A DNA stretch of 64,000 nt from Pelobates cultripes. Its lineage: Eukaryota > Chordata > Amphibia > Anura > Pelobatidae. The stretch spans positions 104,534,477-104,598,476 of the forward strand of contig OW240913.1 in assembly GCA_933207985.1 (NCBI GenBank), written 5' to 3'. A program made the translations under genes and the position numbers. The notes below the pieces were generated by a model. That model ran no database searches. It was not told the origin of the DNA and saw only the letters and a program-made list of their open reading frames with translations. Shown here piece by piece: positions 33,667 through 44,160 of the stretch; within the stretch, counting starts at the first letter, position 1; each line of letters opens with the position of its first letter.

Positions 33667-34038
33667 TAGTGATGTCATGAACGGTTCGCCACGGATGGCG
33701 AACATATGCGCTGTTCGGTCCGCCCCCTATGTCATCATTGAGTATACTTTGACCCTGTACCTCACAGTCAGTAGACACATTCCAGCCAATCAGCAGCAGA
33801 CCCTCCCTCCCAGACCCTCCCACCTCCTGAACAGCATCCATTTTACATTCATTGTGAAGCTGCATTCTTAGTGAGCTGTCCAGGAGGTGGACTGCTGCTG
33901 ATTGGCTGGAATGTGTCTGCTGACTGTGAGGTACAGGGTCAAAGTTTACTCAATGATGATGAATAGGGGGCGGACCGAACAGCGCATATGTTCGTCATCT
34001 GTGGCGAACCGTTGGGCGAACCGTTCGGGACATCACTA
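33667..34038. mobile_element. Near-palindromic hAT-like MITE with 8 bp target duplication
   Basis: 372 bp from TAGTGATGTC to GACATCACTA. The halves are inverted almost throughout (ACGGTTCGCCAC, CATATGCGCTGTTCGGTC, TTTGACCCTGTACCTCACAG, CACATTCCAGCCAATCAGC). It is a small version of the foldback element at 23343-28081 and shares its subterminal GAAC/GTTC words. The flanks TCTAGCAC (33659-33666) and TTTAGCAC (34039-34046) match at 7 of 8 positions, the hAT-type duplication length. Confidence 0.85.
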
Positions 34039-34046
34039 TTTAGCAC

Positions 34047-35258
34047 ATATTGGGGGAGAGAGTAGAAGGGACCACAGGCTGGGAGTAAATTAGTTATTAG
34101 TGTGTTGGACAGAGCCCCCCACTCCTTTTTCTCCATGTGGAAAAGTCAGAGCAAAAGACAGGCAAAGCAAGAAACAAATGTGACTTTTTTTTGTTAGTGT
34201 TCCTTTCCTCACAAATAGTATTTATTTTTATTTTTTTTATTTTATTTCAGACGTGTACCTGCCTTATGTAAGTTTTGATGATGCTTATATTATTCAGGCC
34301 TTGGTACTGTGTCATCATCAATATCATAAATAAATCATAAATATATCTTGTGATTCTTCGAATTTTACTAAACCCTCCCTCCCGGATCCCCTCCTTTCCC
34401 TATTAATTAGTTCCTAATATAGCTTTTTATCTATTTGCTTTTTTCATATGGCTTTGGAGAGAGAGGGAACCTCTTTTATCATGTATAGTCTCAATATTTT
34501 GTTCTCTTTATCTGCTCATTTTGGGGTTCTATTTTTTTTTTTCTTTCTTCTCCCTTCATTTGATCTAATACTTCCCTTCCCTGAAACCGAGCATGCACTC
34601 TCTCTCTATTGGTTAATTCCGATCCAATTCTGTAATGTTATCATTTTTTTTTTTATCCATGTGTCCCAGTCTTCTATTTGCTTATATCTGTTTCCAAAAT
34701 TCACAAATCATATTTTAACCATATTATTCCATGAATAAATATTCTTGGTATTTTATTTGTGAAACTTCTCCAAAGGTCAGCTTCTCTGAAGCACAGATTT
34801 GAATTTAACTATTATTATCATTGTATTAATTACAATTAATTAATTACCATTAACAAAAAAAAAAAATTGTTTCGTATTTGGTCCTCCTTCAATGGATGAG
34901 CTCTCTCAATTCATTTTGATACAGTGTAACAGTATTCTTTGGTGTCAGCCATCAATCAATTTTTTTTTTATCTTGCAGAAATAAATATTTTAACAGTATT
35001 CTACAATATTACTATAAGTTATAGAATTTAATATTAATTTCAAATATAGGTTAGAGCAGTGATATTTTTTTCCTAAGCATTCTGTTCTCCACCACAGTTG
35101 CTATATGGGTTGGATGTTTATCTAACATCTGTCAATCATTCTCGATTGCTTCAGAAAAGAAGGTTGCTCTAGTTTCTAAATCTTGTGTTCATCTCCCAAG
35201 TATTTTTAAGCTGTCTTGAAAAATGTTTTTCCAGCTAGCTTTAGCTCTACTCATTAAT
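34047..35258. other. No recognisable feature
   Basis: T-rich, low-complexity plus strand with poly-T runs at 34530-34541 and 34645-34655. No supported gene. Confidence 0.5.
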
Positions 35259-35338
35259 TTAACCCCTTAAGGACACATGATGGAAATATTCCGTCATGAT
35301 TCCCTTTTATTCCAGAAGTTGTGTCCTTAGGGGGTTAA
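35259..35338. mobile_element. 80 bp TTAA-flanked palindromic element, copy 1
   Basis: TTAACCCCTTAAGGACACATG at the left and GTGTCCTTAGGGGGTTAA at the right, with TTAA at both ends. The centre includes TCATGATTCCCTTTTATTCC. The copy at 61347-61426 is the same length and reads the same in reverse orientation. It suits a minimal non-autonomous element moved by a TTAA-specific transposase. Confidence 0.75.
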
Positions 35339-36802
35339 ACAAACTATCATCACTTTTATTGTTTGGGTAATATATTCTTATGTTCCTCCTTGGGGTATAA
35401 CACTACAATGATTTGTTTTATTTTTTTGCCCACTATCTACCTCTGTAGAATAAGTAATATTAATTTTTAAATCAACTTTTGAGATTTGTCTTGTTTGTTT
35501 CACCATTATTTGTTGTGATTTCAGCCAAAATATCATTGAAGTTATTTAAACTACTAGAAACCACACAAAGTTCCTCAAGCCATTCTTATTAGTCTCCAGT
35601 TCTGTTCCATCAACCTTTTATTTTATTTTTTTGATAGCACTGTGCCTTCCAGAAGCCCTCATTAGAGCCAGATTCCCTGGGACCTGCATCTCTGCCCCCA
35701 ATTTTACTTCTTTGCCTCCCCCGAGAGTCAGCACTGAAATTAGGCTATTCTTGCCTTTTTTATGTCAAGTTACTGTACCAGTGAATGATTACTCTCAGCA
35801 CAGGAGATGTGGGGCAAACCCCTGCATAGAACACATGACTGGCAAACATGGCTTAGGACAAGGGACTTTACTATCTGGCACGTCGACCATCTTGGACAAT
35901 GCATCACATGTCACCAATATTGTGGACTGTGAGTAAATCTCTGTACCATCAATTATTGGTTTACTATTGGGCAGCTTGCCCACATTTTAGAAGAACCCCA
36001 AATTCCAATTTCTGATGGACTTTGCTTGAATTGTAAATACTTCACTTTCTTTTTCCTTAATTGACTGCATTACTCCACTGCATCTTTTTGTGGCACACAA
36101 TATTCTAAAATTACCTTCAGGGACACCTCAAGCAAAGTTTGTATATTGCACTTTACTAATGTAATATCAACTGGATCCTGGCAATGCTTGATACTTCTTC
36201 CAATCACTTTAGCTTCATATCACTTTACCATCTGCTTACACATCTTCAACACAAATCACTCAGCAAAGCTGATTTGCAAGCAGCTAACGTTTATCTTATT
36301 CTAAATGCCCACATAACAGTTTTACTAGCTCCAATGCATTTTTAATATGCATCCATCTCACAGTGCCTTTCCTTCAACTAATCTCCACCATTTCCACAAG
36401 TCAAAATGGAATATATGTTCATTATAAGTATTCTGCACATAACGTTCAACCAAAACGAGACATTATCTCAAAAATCCTCATCTCAAGTAAGAGACTCAGA
36501 TCCATAGTCCCCCAACTGACACATCTATGGCCACTTACAAGTACAATTTGATGCCTAACTGATAGAAATCAAATACTTAATTGATGAAGCACATATGATA
36601 CATATTGCATCCAAATCTTCTCAGCCTGACAGCCTAAAACAATATCAAAACAATCAAGGCCTTCTCACTTCCAAATGTCAACAATTGCAACATCTTCTTG
36701 ACAAAATCAGTGTCCTATAAAACAGCTTTGTTGGATTGCCTGAAACCATTAAGACGGCTGTATTTATTTTAAGACTACAATCATGAGTTCCAACTGCTCT
36801 TC
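35339..36802. other. No confident feature
   Basis: AT-rich DNA. A few phrases near 36690-36760 (FVGLPETIK-like) faintly recall LINE ORF1, but frames are broken and the match is too weak to annotate. Confidence 0.4.
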
Positions 36803-37380
36803 ATTAGAGTTGAGCGAGCATTACGAAAATTAAGTTTTTTTGGACCCCGAACCCGAACACTGACATATCACTGTGGCTGCTCACTGTTAAAAAAAAAACA
36901 AAAAAAAACTGAGCGGTGGATGGGGGCCCTAAATAACAATAAGGGGGGGTACCTAATGTCCTCCCCCCTGGCCCCCACCCCTGAGCGGTGGGTGGGTGCC
37001 ATAAATAAAAACTGTGGGGGGACTTAATGTCCTCCCCTCCGGCCTCCACCCCTGTGCGGCGGGTGGGGGCCCTAAATAACAATAAGGAGGGGACCTATTG
37101 TCCTCCCCCCGGCCCCCACCCCAGAGCGGTGGGTGGAGGCCATAAATAACTAAGGGGTGGGACCTAATGTCCTCCCCCCGGCCCCCACCCCTGCGCAGCG
37201 GGTGGGGGCCCTAAATAACAATAAGGGGGAACTAATGTCCTCCCACCCGCGCGGCGGGTGGTGGCCCTAAATAACAAGGGGGGGGGACCTAATGTCGCCC
37301 CCACCCCTGTGCGGTGGGTGGAGGCCATAAATAACTAAGGGGTGGGACCTAATGTCCTTCCCCCCGGCCCCCACCCCTGA
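36803..37380. repeat. AGAGTTGAGCGAGC repeat with internal GC-rich minisatellite
   Basis: The left end (AGAGTTGAGCGAGC, then GGACCCCGAACCCGAACAC) matches the left end of the repeat at 14711. The body is an array of eight diverged units starting at 36911, 36983, 37054, 37124, 37193, 37249, 37309 and 37379. Each has the form GAGCGGTGGGTGGGGGCC, CTAAATAACAATAAGG, CCTAATGTCCTCC, GGCCCCCACCCCT. Unit length is 56-72 bp. The minus-strand proline/glycine-rich frames here are artefacts. Confidence 0.85.
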
Positions 37381-37391
37381 GTAGTGGGAGT

Positions 37392-37450
37392 TGGCACCCA
37401 GACCACTCCAATGGGCAGAAGTGGTGTGGGTGCCTGGAGTATCCCTTTAA
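37392..37450. mobile_element. Right-end fragment of a CACTATAG-family MITE
   Basis: GCACCCAGACCACTCCAATG ... GGTGCCTGGAGTATCCCTTTAA matches the right end of the copy at 57884-58229 and stops at TTAA. Confidence 0.65.
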
Positions 37451-37454
37451 TTTT

Positions 37455-37589
37455 GTAGCCAGCTGCTGCACTCTTTCTAGTGCCATCATTTCCTTATTTA
37501 GAACAGGTGCCCAAAATTGCACAGCATATTCAAGATGTGGTCTTACCAGTGATTTATAAAGAGGTAAAATGATATTCTCATCCCGAGAA
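37455..37589 (-). repeat. CR1-like LINE fragment
   Basis: TTTTGTAGCCAGC, CTTTCTAGTGCCATCA, CACAGCATATTCAAGATGTG and GATTTATAAAGAGG match 39851-39990 of the larger LINE copy with few differences. Same strand as that copy. Confidence 0.75.
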
Positions 37590-38055
37590 TTAAAGGACCA
37601 CTATAGGCACCCAGACCACTTCAGCTCAATGAAGTGGTCTGGGTGCCAGGTCCATCTAGTGTTAAACATGCAACTGTAAACATAGCAGTTTCAGAGAAAT
37701 GGATATGTTTACACTAGTGTTAATCCAGCCTCTAGTGGCTGTCACACTGAGAGCTGCTAGAGGCGATTAGGCACTTCTCACTCCGTAAATCACAGTGAGA
37801 AGACGCTGGACAACTCCTATGGGGAGGTCTAATGCATGTGCGCAGCAGGTCTCACCCGCCGGCTGACGGCGGGGGAGGAGAGTAGGTGGAGAATTGGCGG
37901 AGCCTGACCAGCGCCAAGGGAAATCGGCACTGGACTCCAGTAAGTCACTGAACCCCTTCAGCAACTTGGGATGGGGGTGGGAGGGAGAGAGGCACTCCAG
38001 GGTCCTGCAGTGCCAGGAAAACAAGTGTTTTCCTGACAATAGAGAACCCCTTTAA
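37590..38055. mobile_element. TTAA-flanked MITE (AGGACCACTATAGGCACC)
   Basis: TTAA at 37590-37593 and 38052-38055. The left 80 bp folds on itself (CACCCAGACCACTTCAGC / GAAGTGGTCTGGGTGCC) and matches 57884 closely. The right end (AACCCCTTTAA) is diverged. The GC-rich middle (37860-37990) is unrelated to the other copies. Confidence 0.7.
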
Positions 38056-38059
38056 TAAA

Positions 38060-38305
38060 TGGGATGGAACATTTTAGCTATGAAGAAAGGTTAACAAAGG
38101 TTAATTTAAACCTCTTTAGTTTAGAAAAACGTTGCCTCAGATGGGATATGATAACAAACCACTGTGTTGAAATTTATTCACAAACAAGAAAATAGTTCAT
38201 GCGTTTAGACTGGAAGAAAGAAGATTTAGTCTAAGGCAAAGGAAAGATTTTTTTTTTTTTTCTAACCATAAGAACTATAAGGTCATGGACTTCTCTGCAT
38301 AATTT
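38060..38305 (+). repeat. CR1-like LINE ORF2 C-terminal fragment
   Basis: Plus-strand frame with broken pieces of the LINE C-terminus: YEERLTKVNLNLFSLEKRC and WDMITN match NLFSLEKRRLRGDMITLYKY in copy B. It lies in opposite orientation to the fragment at 37455. Confidence 0.65.
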
Positions 38306-38369
38306 GTGTGCTGGTTTTTGTGAGAACCACGAGGGAGCATGGTAGAGAGACATGCTCCTCCCTCCTCCT

Positions 38370-38582
38370 TCAGTTCTCAGCATCAGTGACAGGAGTGCCG
38401 CCAGACCGGCGAGGCTGCCACCCGGCCCAGCGACTCCAGCAGGGAACGTTGCCGCTGGCCAGCCCCCTCAGAGTGTGCCACCGGACCGGCCACCCGGTGG
38501 CACATATATGCACAGTGCAGCCCCCAGATGCCGCGACCCACCGGGAAATTTCCCGGTATCCCGGTGGGCCAGTCCGGCCCTG
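38370..38582. mobile_element. GC-rich hAT-like element end (CCGGCCCTG)
   Basis: A GC island ends GGGCCAGTCCGGCCCTG at 38582, the reverse of a CAGGGCCGGACTGG terminus consistent with hAT-type ends, preceded by CCGGGAAATTTCCCGG. The left end was not found. The overlapping long frames are compositional artefacts. Confidence 0.45.
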
Positions 38583-39289
38583 CTGCATGTGCCCCTGTAC
38601 TGCTACATCGCTGCTATCCTCAACCAACTACAAAAAACAGATGTCAAATTTCCACAAAACAGCTTCACAGTAACCATAGTAACATTTCCCTTCTTCCAGC
38701 CTATTCCCTACCCATCAACCTGGCTCCTGATTCTGAACTGGTTAAACTGGCTTGTTAATTACCTTTTGAGTGCTTAGAAATGGCATTTACGCAGGGAATA
38801 TCTGTTAAATGGTGAACTTATCACTTTGAGAGTTATGGGCGTAAAAGCACAAACATTGTGTTAAAATGGTAGTGATATTTCATGTTCATAACACTATGTT
38901 ACTGTCTAAAGAACTGAGAACATAAAAAGGATGAAGTAGTTGAGAAAATGAGGGAGCAGGATCGAAGGATAGAAAATTAATCTGAAGAGGGATTTCATTG
39001 TATATAAAGATAAAAAGAAGAAAGGGCATCCAAACGAGAGACATTGGCTGCTTACTAAGGAAATATTGTATAAAAGAGAGAGTTGTTGTAGCTGAGTGTG
39101 CACCATGAGAATTACATGCAAGAAGCATGTGGTGCACAATTTGACATTCTGATCTAACCTGATTATTGAAAGTCTTGAATGTAATATGCATAATTTTCCT
39201 TATTAAGCTTGGTTTGTCATTAACTCTGGTTAAACATGCTATAGGAGAAATGTAAAATAGAATAAAGAAATAAAGAAAAGACTGAAAAC
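38583..39289. other. No recognisable feature
   Basis: AT-rich DNA with one 182-codon minus-strand frame that continues into LINE sequence and shows no motif. Confidence 0.5.
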
Positions 39290-42030
39290 AGGAGAGAAAA
39301 AGAAACTTGCATCCATCAAGTTCAGCCTTCGTCACATATGTTTTTGCTGTTGATCCAAAAGAAGGCAAAAAACCTAGTCTGTAGCGCTTCCAATTTTGCA
39401 ACAAACTAGGAAAAAAATCCTTCTTGACCTCCAAAATAGCAGTCAGATGTCTCCTTGGATCAAGCAGCTATTACCCCACTAATTAGAAATTATATCCCTG
39501 TATGTTATGTTTTTGCAAGTATTTTTCCAATTGCAGTTTAAACATCTGTATGGACTCTGATAAAACCACCTCTTCAGGCAGAGAATTCCACATCCTTATT
39601 ACTCTTACTGTAAAAAAAACCTTTTCTTTGCCTTAGATGAAATCTCCTTTCTTCCAGCCTAAATGTGTGACCTTGTGTCCTATGTATAGCCCTGTTTATG
39701 AATAGATGTCCAGATAAAGGTTTGTACTGGCCCCGAATATATTTGTATAATGTTATCATATCCCCTCTGAGGCGCCGTTTTTCCAAACTAAAGAGATTCA
39801 AATTTTTTTAACCTTTCTTCGTAACTAAAATACTCCATTCCTTTTATCAATTTTGTAGCTCATGTCTGCACTTTTTCTAGTGCCATGATATCCTTCTTTA
39901 AAACAGGTGCCTAAAATTGCACAGCATATTCAAGGTGTGGTCTTACCAGCGATTTATAAAGAGGCAAAATTATATTTTCATCTGGAGAATTTATGCCCCT
40001 ATTTATACATTACAAAACCTTACTGGCCTTAGCAACTGCAGATTGACATTGCATATTGCTGCCTAATTTGTTGTCTATAACAATTCCCAAATCCTTCTCG
40101 TGTGTGGTTATCCCTAATACGTTACCATTTAGGGTGTAAGTTGCTTGTGCATTCTTGACCCCAAAGTGCATAACTCTGCCATTTTGGTGCCTAATCCCCC
40201 TGTCTATCCAAATCCCTCTGCAGCAAAGCAATATCCTGCTCACATTTTATTACTTTACAGAGTTTTGTGTCATCTGCAACACCGAAACATGGCTTTTAAT
40301 GCCCATTTCAAGAACGTTTATAAATATGTTAAAAAGAAGCGGTCCTAAAACAGAACCTTGAGGGACCCCCTTACCACTTTCATCCAGCCTGAAAATTTAC
40401 CATTAATGACAACTCGTTGTACGCTATCCTTAAGCCAATGTTCTACCCAAGAACAAGAATAATCATCTAGACCAATTTCTTTTAGTTAGAAGACTAACCT
40501 TTGAGGAACCATATCAAATTCTTTGGCAAAATCCAAGTAGATCACATCCACTGCAACACCCTGATCTATATTTCTACTTACTTCTTCGTAGTATGCAGTT
40601 AGGTTAGTTTGACATGACCTATGTTTCATAAAACCATGCTGATTTTTGCTAATAACAAAGTTCCTCCCAATGAATTCCTGAATAATATCCCTTAATAGCT
40701 CTTCAAATATTTTCCCAGTCACAGAAGTTAAGCTCACAGGTCTCCTTTCCAGGCAAGGATTTTGAACCCTTTTTAAATATAGGAACAACATCTGCCTTCC
40801 TCCAGTACAATACCTGAAACAAAAGAATCTTGAAAACTTAAATACAGTGGTTCACCTATTTTCCTACTTGGCACCTTAAGTACTCGTGGGTGAATACAGT
40901 CAGGCCCAGGAGCTTAATTTACATTACTTTTCTCTAACAGCTGTAGCACCTTGTCTCAAATTATCCAATCACAAGTTATCTGCAAGTTTTTTGCAGCAAT
41001 CATTTGCATATCGCTTGCCATAGGATCCTCATTAATATATACTGAAGAAAAATAGTGATTTAAAATGTCTGCCTTTTCCTGGTCTTCATTAACTAACAGA
41101 CTCATCTCTGTTTCCAGTGTACCTACACTTTCATTTTTTGTTTTTGTTTTTAGAATAGATGTACTTGAAACATTTTTGGGGGTTGGTTTTGCATTCTTTG
41201 GCTATCAATTTCTCATTTTCTAGTTTAGCCACTTTATTTGCATTTTGGCAAGCATTATTGGCTTCCTTATATCTTATATAGGATGCCTCTGATTTGTCAG
41301 ATTTAAATGCTTTAAATGCCCTTTTCTTATTTTTAATCTCTTGTTTTACTTCTCTACTAAGCCACACTGGTTTCCCAATGGTACATACTGAGAAATGTAC
41401 CTTTCTAATATTTGTTTGAATAGTTTCCATTTATCCTCATTGTTTTTTTTCACTAAGGAGTTTATGCCAGTCGATATGTTATAGAGCTGCCTTAATCTTA
41501 TTGAAATTATTATTTATTTATTTATTTTTTATTATTATACCTTTTAGTATACCCCACGGGCTTTAGCTTTTTTGAGTTTATTTAAGAAATTACCATATTA
41601 TGATCACTATTTGCAAAATGCTCCCCTACTTGAATGGTGGTCAAAAGATCAGCATTGTTTGTTATAACGAGATCCAGACAAGCATCCTTTCTAGTTACTA
41701 GAAATTGTATTATTTTTTGTACTTTGTCTGATACACAATTGTTTGCAAATTTCTTTACAATGCTCTATTTGGGGTACTAGTTTTGAGGGGATTTGCTCCC
41801 TTTTCTTTAAGGGTTACTTCTCCCTCATCTGTGTATTTATTTTTTGTATTTTTGGTGCTTGTACCAGTTGTGACATAAAGGTGTCATTTAACACATTCAA
41901 AAACCTGACTTCCCTTGCTGATGTACTAGTCACTCTATTCCAATTTATGTCTGGGTAATTAAAATCTCCAATAATTGGCGTGTTACCCTGTCCTTCTTAC
42001 ATTGAGGACAGACATTTTGGAACAAAGTCT
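39290..42030 (-). mobile_element. CR1-like LINE, copy B: endonuclease end, RT and 3' part
   Basis: Minus-strand LINE from about 42030 to 39290. The endonuclease C-terminal region overlaps copy A (41660-41995 against 23190-23340). The RT and C-terminal domain follow. 5'-truncated, as usual for LINEs. The 3' limit is approximate; a 3' tail motif was not clearly seen. Confidence 0.8.
39560..41995 (-). pseudogene. CR1-like ORF2: endonuclease end, reverse transcriptase, C-terminal domain, broken
   Basis: In order on the minus strand: GDFNYPDINWNRVTST (near 41970), TRKDACLDLVITNNADL (near 41690), GKPVWLSREVKQEIKNKK (41340), RPVSLTSVTGKIFEELL (40740), NQHGFMKHRSCQTNL (40640), VIYLDFAKEFDMVPQ (40540; RT motif A aspartates present), SVLGPLLFNIFIN and VADDTKLCKVI (about 40340-40250; motif C with both aspartates), KDLGIVIDNKLG (40100), and NLFSLEKRRLRGDMI (39790). 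Frameshifts and stops separate these blocks. The enzyme nicks DNA and primes cDNA synthesis at the target. This copy is dead, but the catalytic residues are still readable. Confidence 0.8.
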
Positions 42031-42629
42031 GAGAGTAAGCCATAAACCTTTCTAGTTCTAACAATGTAATGCAATAACTTGACCTTCAATATTTCTGACT
42101 TAAAAAGATATTCCAATGTCATATATTTATATAATGTATTGAAGGAGGCACAACGCTCCTTTAACGTTAAGCCAATAAAAATAGTTTAACCTTTTTCTTC
42201 AACTGTGTGCAGGAAGGAAATAATACTTTTGCAGCACTACTAGTGCCAAAATATTCTCTGGAGCTTCCTCACAGCACCCATGTGTGCTGCCTCAAAATCA
42301 TGTGGTTATTTTGTATGCCAAGACAGCCTCCCAAAAGCCAAGGGCATGCAAAAGGTTTGAGCTATATTCCTGTGTGGAATGTTGATGCCATTAAACTGTG
42401 CTGGTTGTAAGACAATATAGTGGATATAAGTACTGCTCCTAACTAGCTGCAGTAACAAAATATTGTCTCTTCATAACGGCTTGTGTCATGGTGCATAATC
42501 CAAAACTCGACCTAAAAACAAATTGTCACAATGCTTATTGACCCCAAACCCTTGTTTGTTAATAATTTACTTAAGATTAAACATTAAAGCTAAGATTGGT
42601 GACTTGGGAGGTCTAACTAATTGCCAAGG
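42031..42629. other. No confident feature
   Basis: Short frames without motifs; possibly old DIRS-related sequence continuing into the next feature. Confidence 0.4.
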
Positions 42630-42880
42630 GGTGATGAGTTGGGCCTTTTAGTATGCCACCAAGCGTTGTGGTGGGGTGTTGGTCTCTCAGTGACAATAAA
42701 GAGATTCAAGACAGATTGGATGTGACAAGTAAGGCCCTAACTGCTTTTCCAAAAAGGCAGAGCAATATCTATGATTTGGGTCAAGAGGCCAAATATCGCC
42801 ATAGTTGAGGATGGGAGTTGGACTCATTGGGTAACTATCTAATAACAAGGCTGAAATACTACCTAGGTCCAACTACAGTA
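42630..42880. repeat. Fragment related to the DIRS-like element
   Basis: GCCACCAAGCGTTGTGG then GTGTTGGTCTCTCAGTGACA and GTGACAAGTAAGGCCCT parallel GCCACCGAACGCTGTGG, TGTTGGCCTCTCGGTGACA and GTGACAGGTGAGGCCCT at about 10029-10105, with the same spacing. No coding sequence. Confidence 0.5.
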
Positions 42881-44069
42881 CATTAAAGTGACAGCTTACC
42901 CTATATTTCACTCTACCGGGATATTTAGTTATTAATATTGATTATAAAAAAAAAAAAACTTACATCATGTTAATCCAATGATGTAACGTTTATCTCGTGT
43001 TAATATTAGTTCTTGTAGTAGTAGTAATTCTAAATAAAATTAGTTCTTAGTTCTATATTAGTTCTTGATGTTATCGGTTCTTGTAGTGGTGTTCGTTCTA
43101 AATTTTGATTAATGTACTCTGCATAAGCACGTTCTTTGTTTTTATTCATGATCAAAGAATAGGCAAACAAGGGGAAAAAAATGACTCCCTAAGTTTTCTT
43201 TAAATCCACGGATCCTTTGTACAACCAAAGGGAAAAAACATAGTAATTGCAAAGAATTTCTATGTTGATGAAAAAGGACAACAGTAGAAAATACATAAGC
43301 TAAGCAATAAAAACCCTAAATTATCCTCTAATAATAGGTTATTGCTTGAGAAAAATAATAATTCACCTGTTGATTTGTGATGAATAGAGAATATGAATTG
43401 CCTTATTGTTAGAAACAAAGAGAACTAGAAACATTTTTAAACAAAAAAATCAGAGTTCAAAACCTATTATTTATAAAAACCTCTTAGAGATATGGTAGTA
43501 AAATATAACCTATGATATTAATAATATTAAAAGTAAATGATTTTTTTTTCTCATAAGACTGAAATCACTTCAAAGATTCATGCCACAGTAGAATTTCCTT
43601 TTTATTAACAATTGCATAAGTGATGGGCATTAGAAATAAGATTTTTCAGAGGCTCAACTATTTCTAAACCTCTCCATAGAAGAATATTGTTTGATTGCAC
43701 ATGGGAGAAAGTTTCTCAGAGTTTTGACAGTATGGTCCGGAGTAACCATTTCTTCTTTATGAACTGTTGGTACTATCAGTTGTAATGAACTGGAAATTGG
43801 ATGAAGATGGTAATTCTGAGAACAGGAGATAAAGAACTAGATCTCGCTGATGGACTAGTTGTATGCCCGATTGTCCCATTAACCATGCACTTTTAACCAG
43901 TGTATGCCTAATATATAGTTTATAAATGGCCATTTCACTTTGAACCAGCTTCAGACATTGTATTTTTCTGGAAACTCCAGATACAGTCACACAGTCATGA
44001 TATCTCTGCAAGTGTCAGTCACATACATAAATGCAGCGTTATCTAGTGAAATGAGAATTGATAGAAATT
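42881..44069. other. No recognisable feature
   Basis: AT-rich DNA; a repeated TTAGTTCTTG phrase occurs several times at 43010-43090 without a regular period. Confidence 0.5.
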
Positions 44070-44160
44070 CAAAGGTAAGTTTCAAATTTAAGACCAAAAT
44101 TCTCCAATTCAGTTAATTAATTTTGGTCTAAAATTAAAACTTCACTTTGAATTCCGGAAT
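44070..44160. repeat. Small inverted repeat related to the MITE at 4383
   Basis: TTCAAAGGTAAGTTTCAAATT and AAGACCAAAATT pair with AATTTTGGTCT and AACTTCACTTTGAA. About 45 bp arms, AT-rich. Confidence 0.5.

Noticed and set aside
36600..36770. Possible LINE ORF1 fragment (VGLPETIK-like phrase)
   Set aside because: Only one short phrase is suggestive and stops surround it; not enough to assign.
38308..38777. Three overlapping proline-rich frames (121, 141 and 85 codons)
   Set aside because: They sit in a GC-rich hAT-like element end (38370-38582) and run out into AT-rich DNA without any domain.
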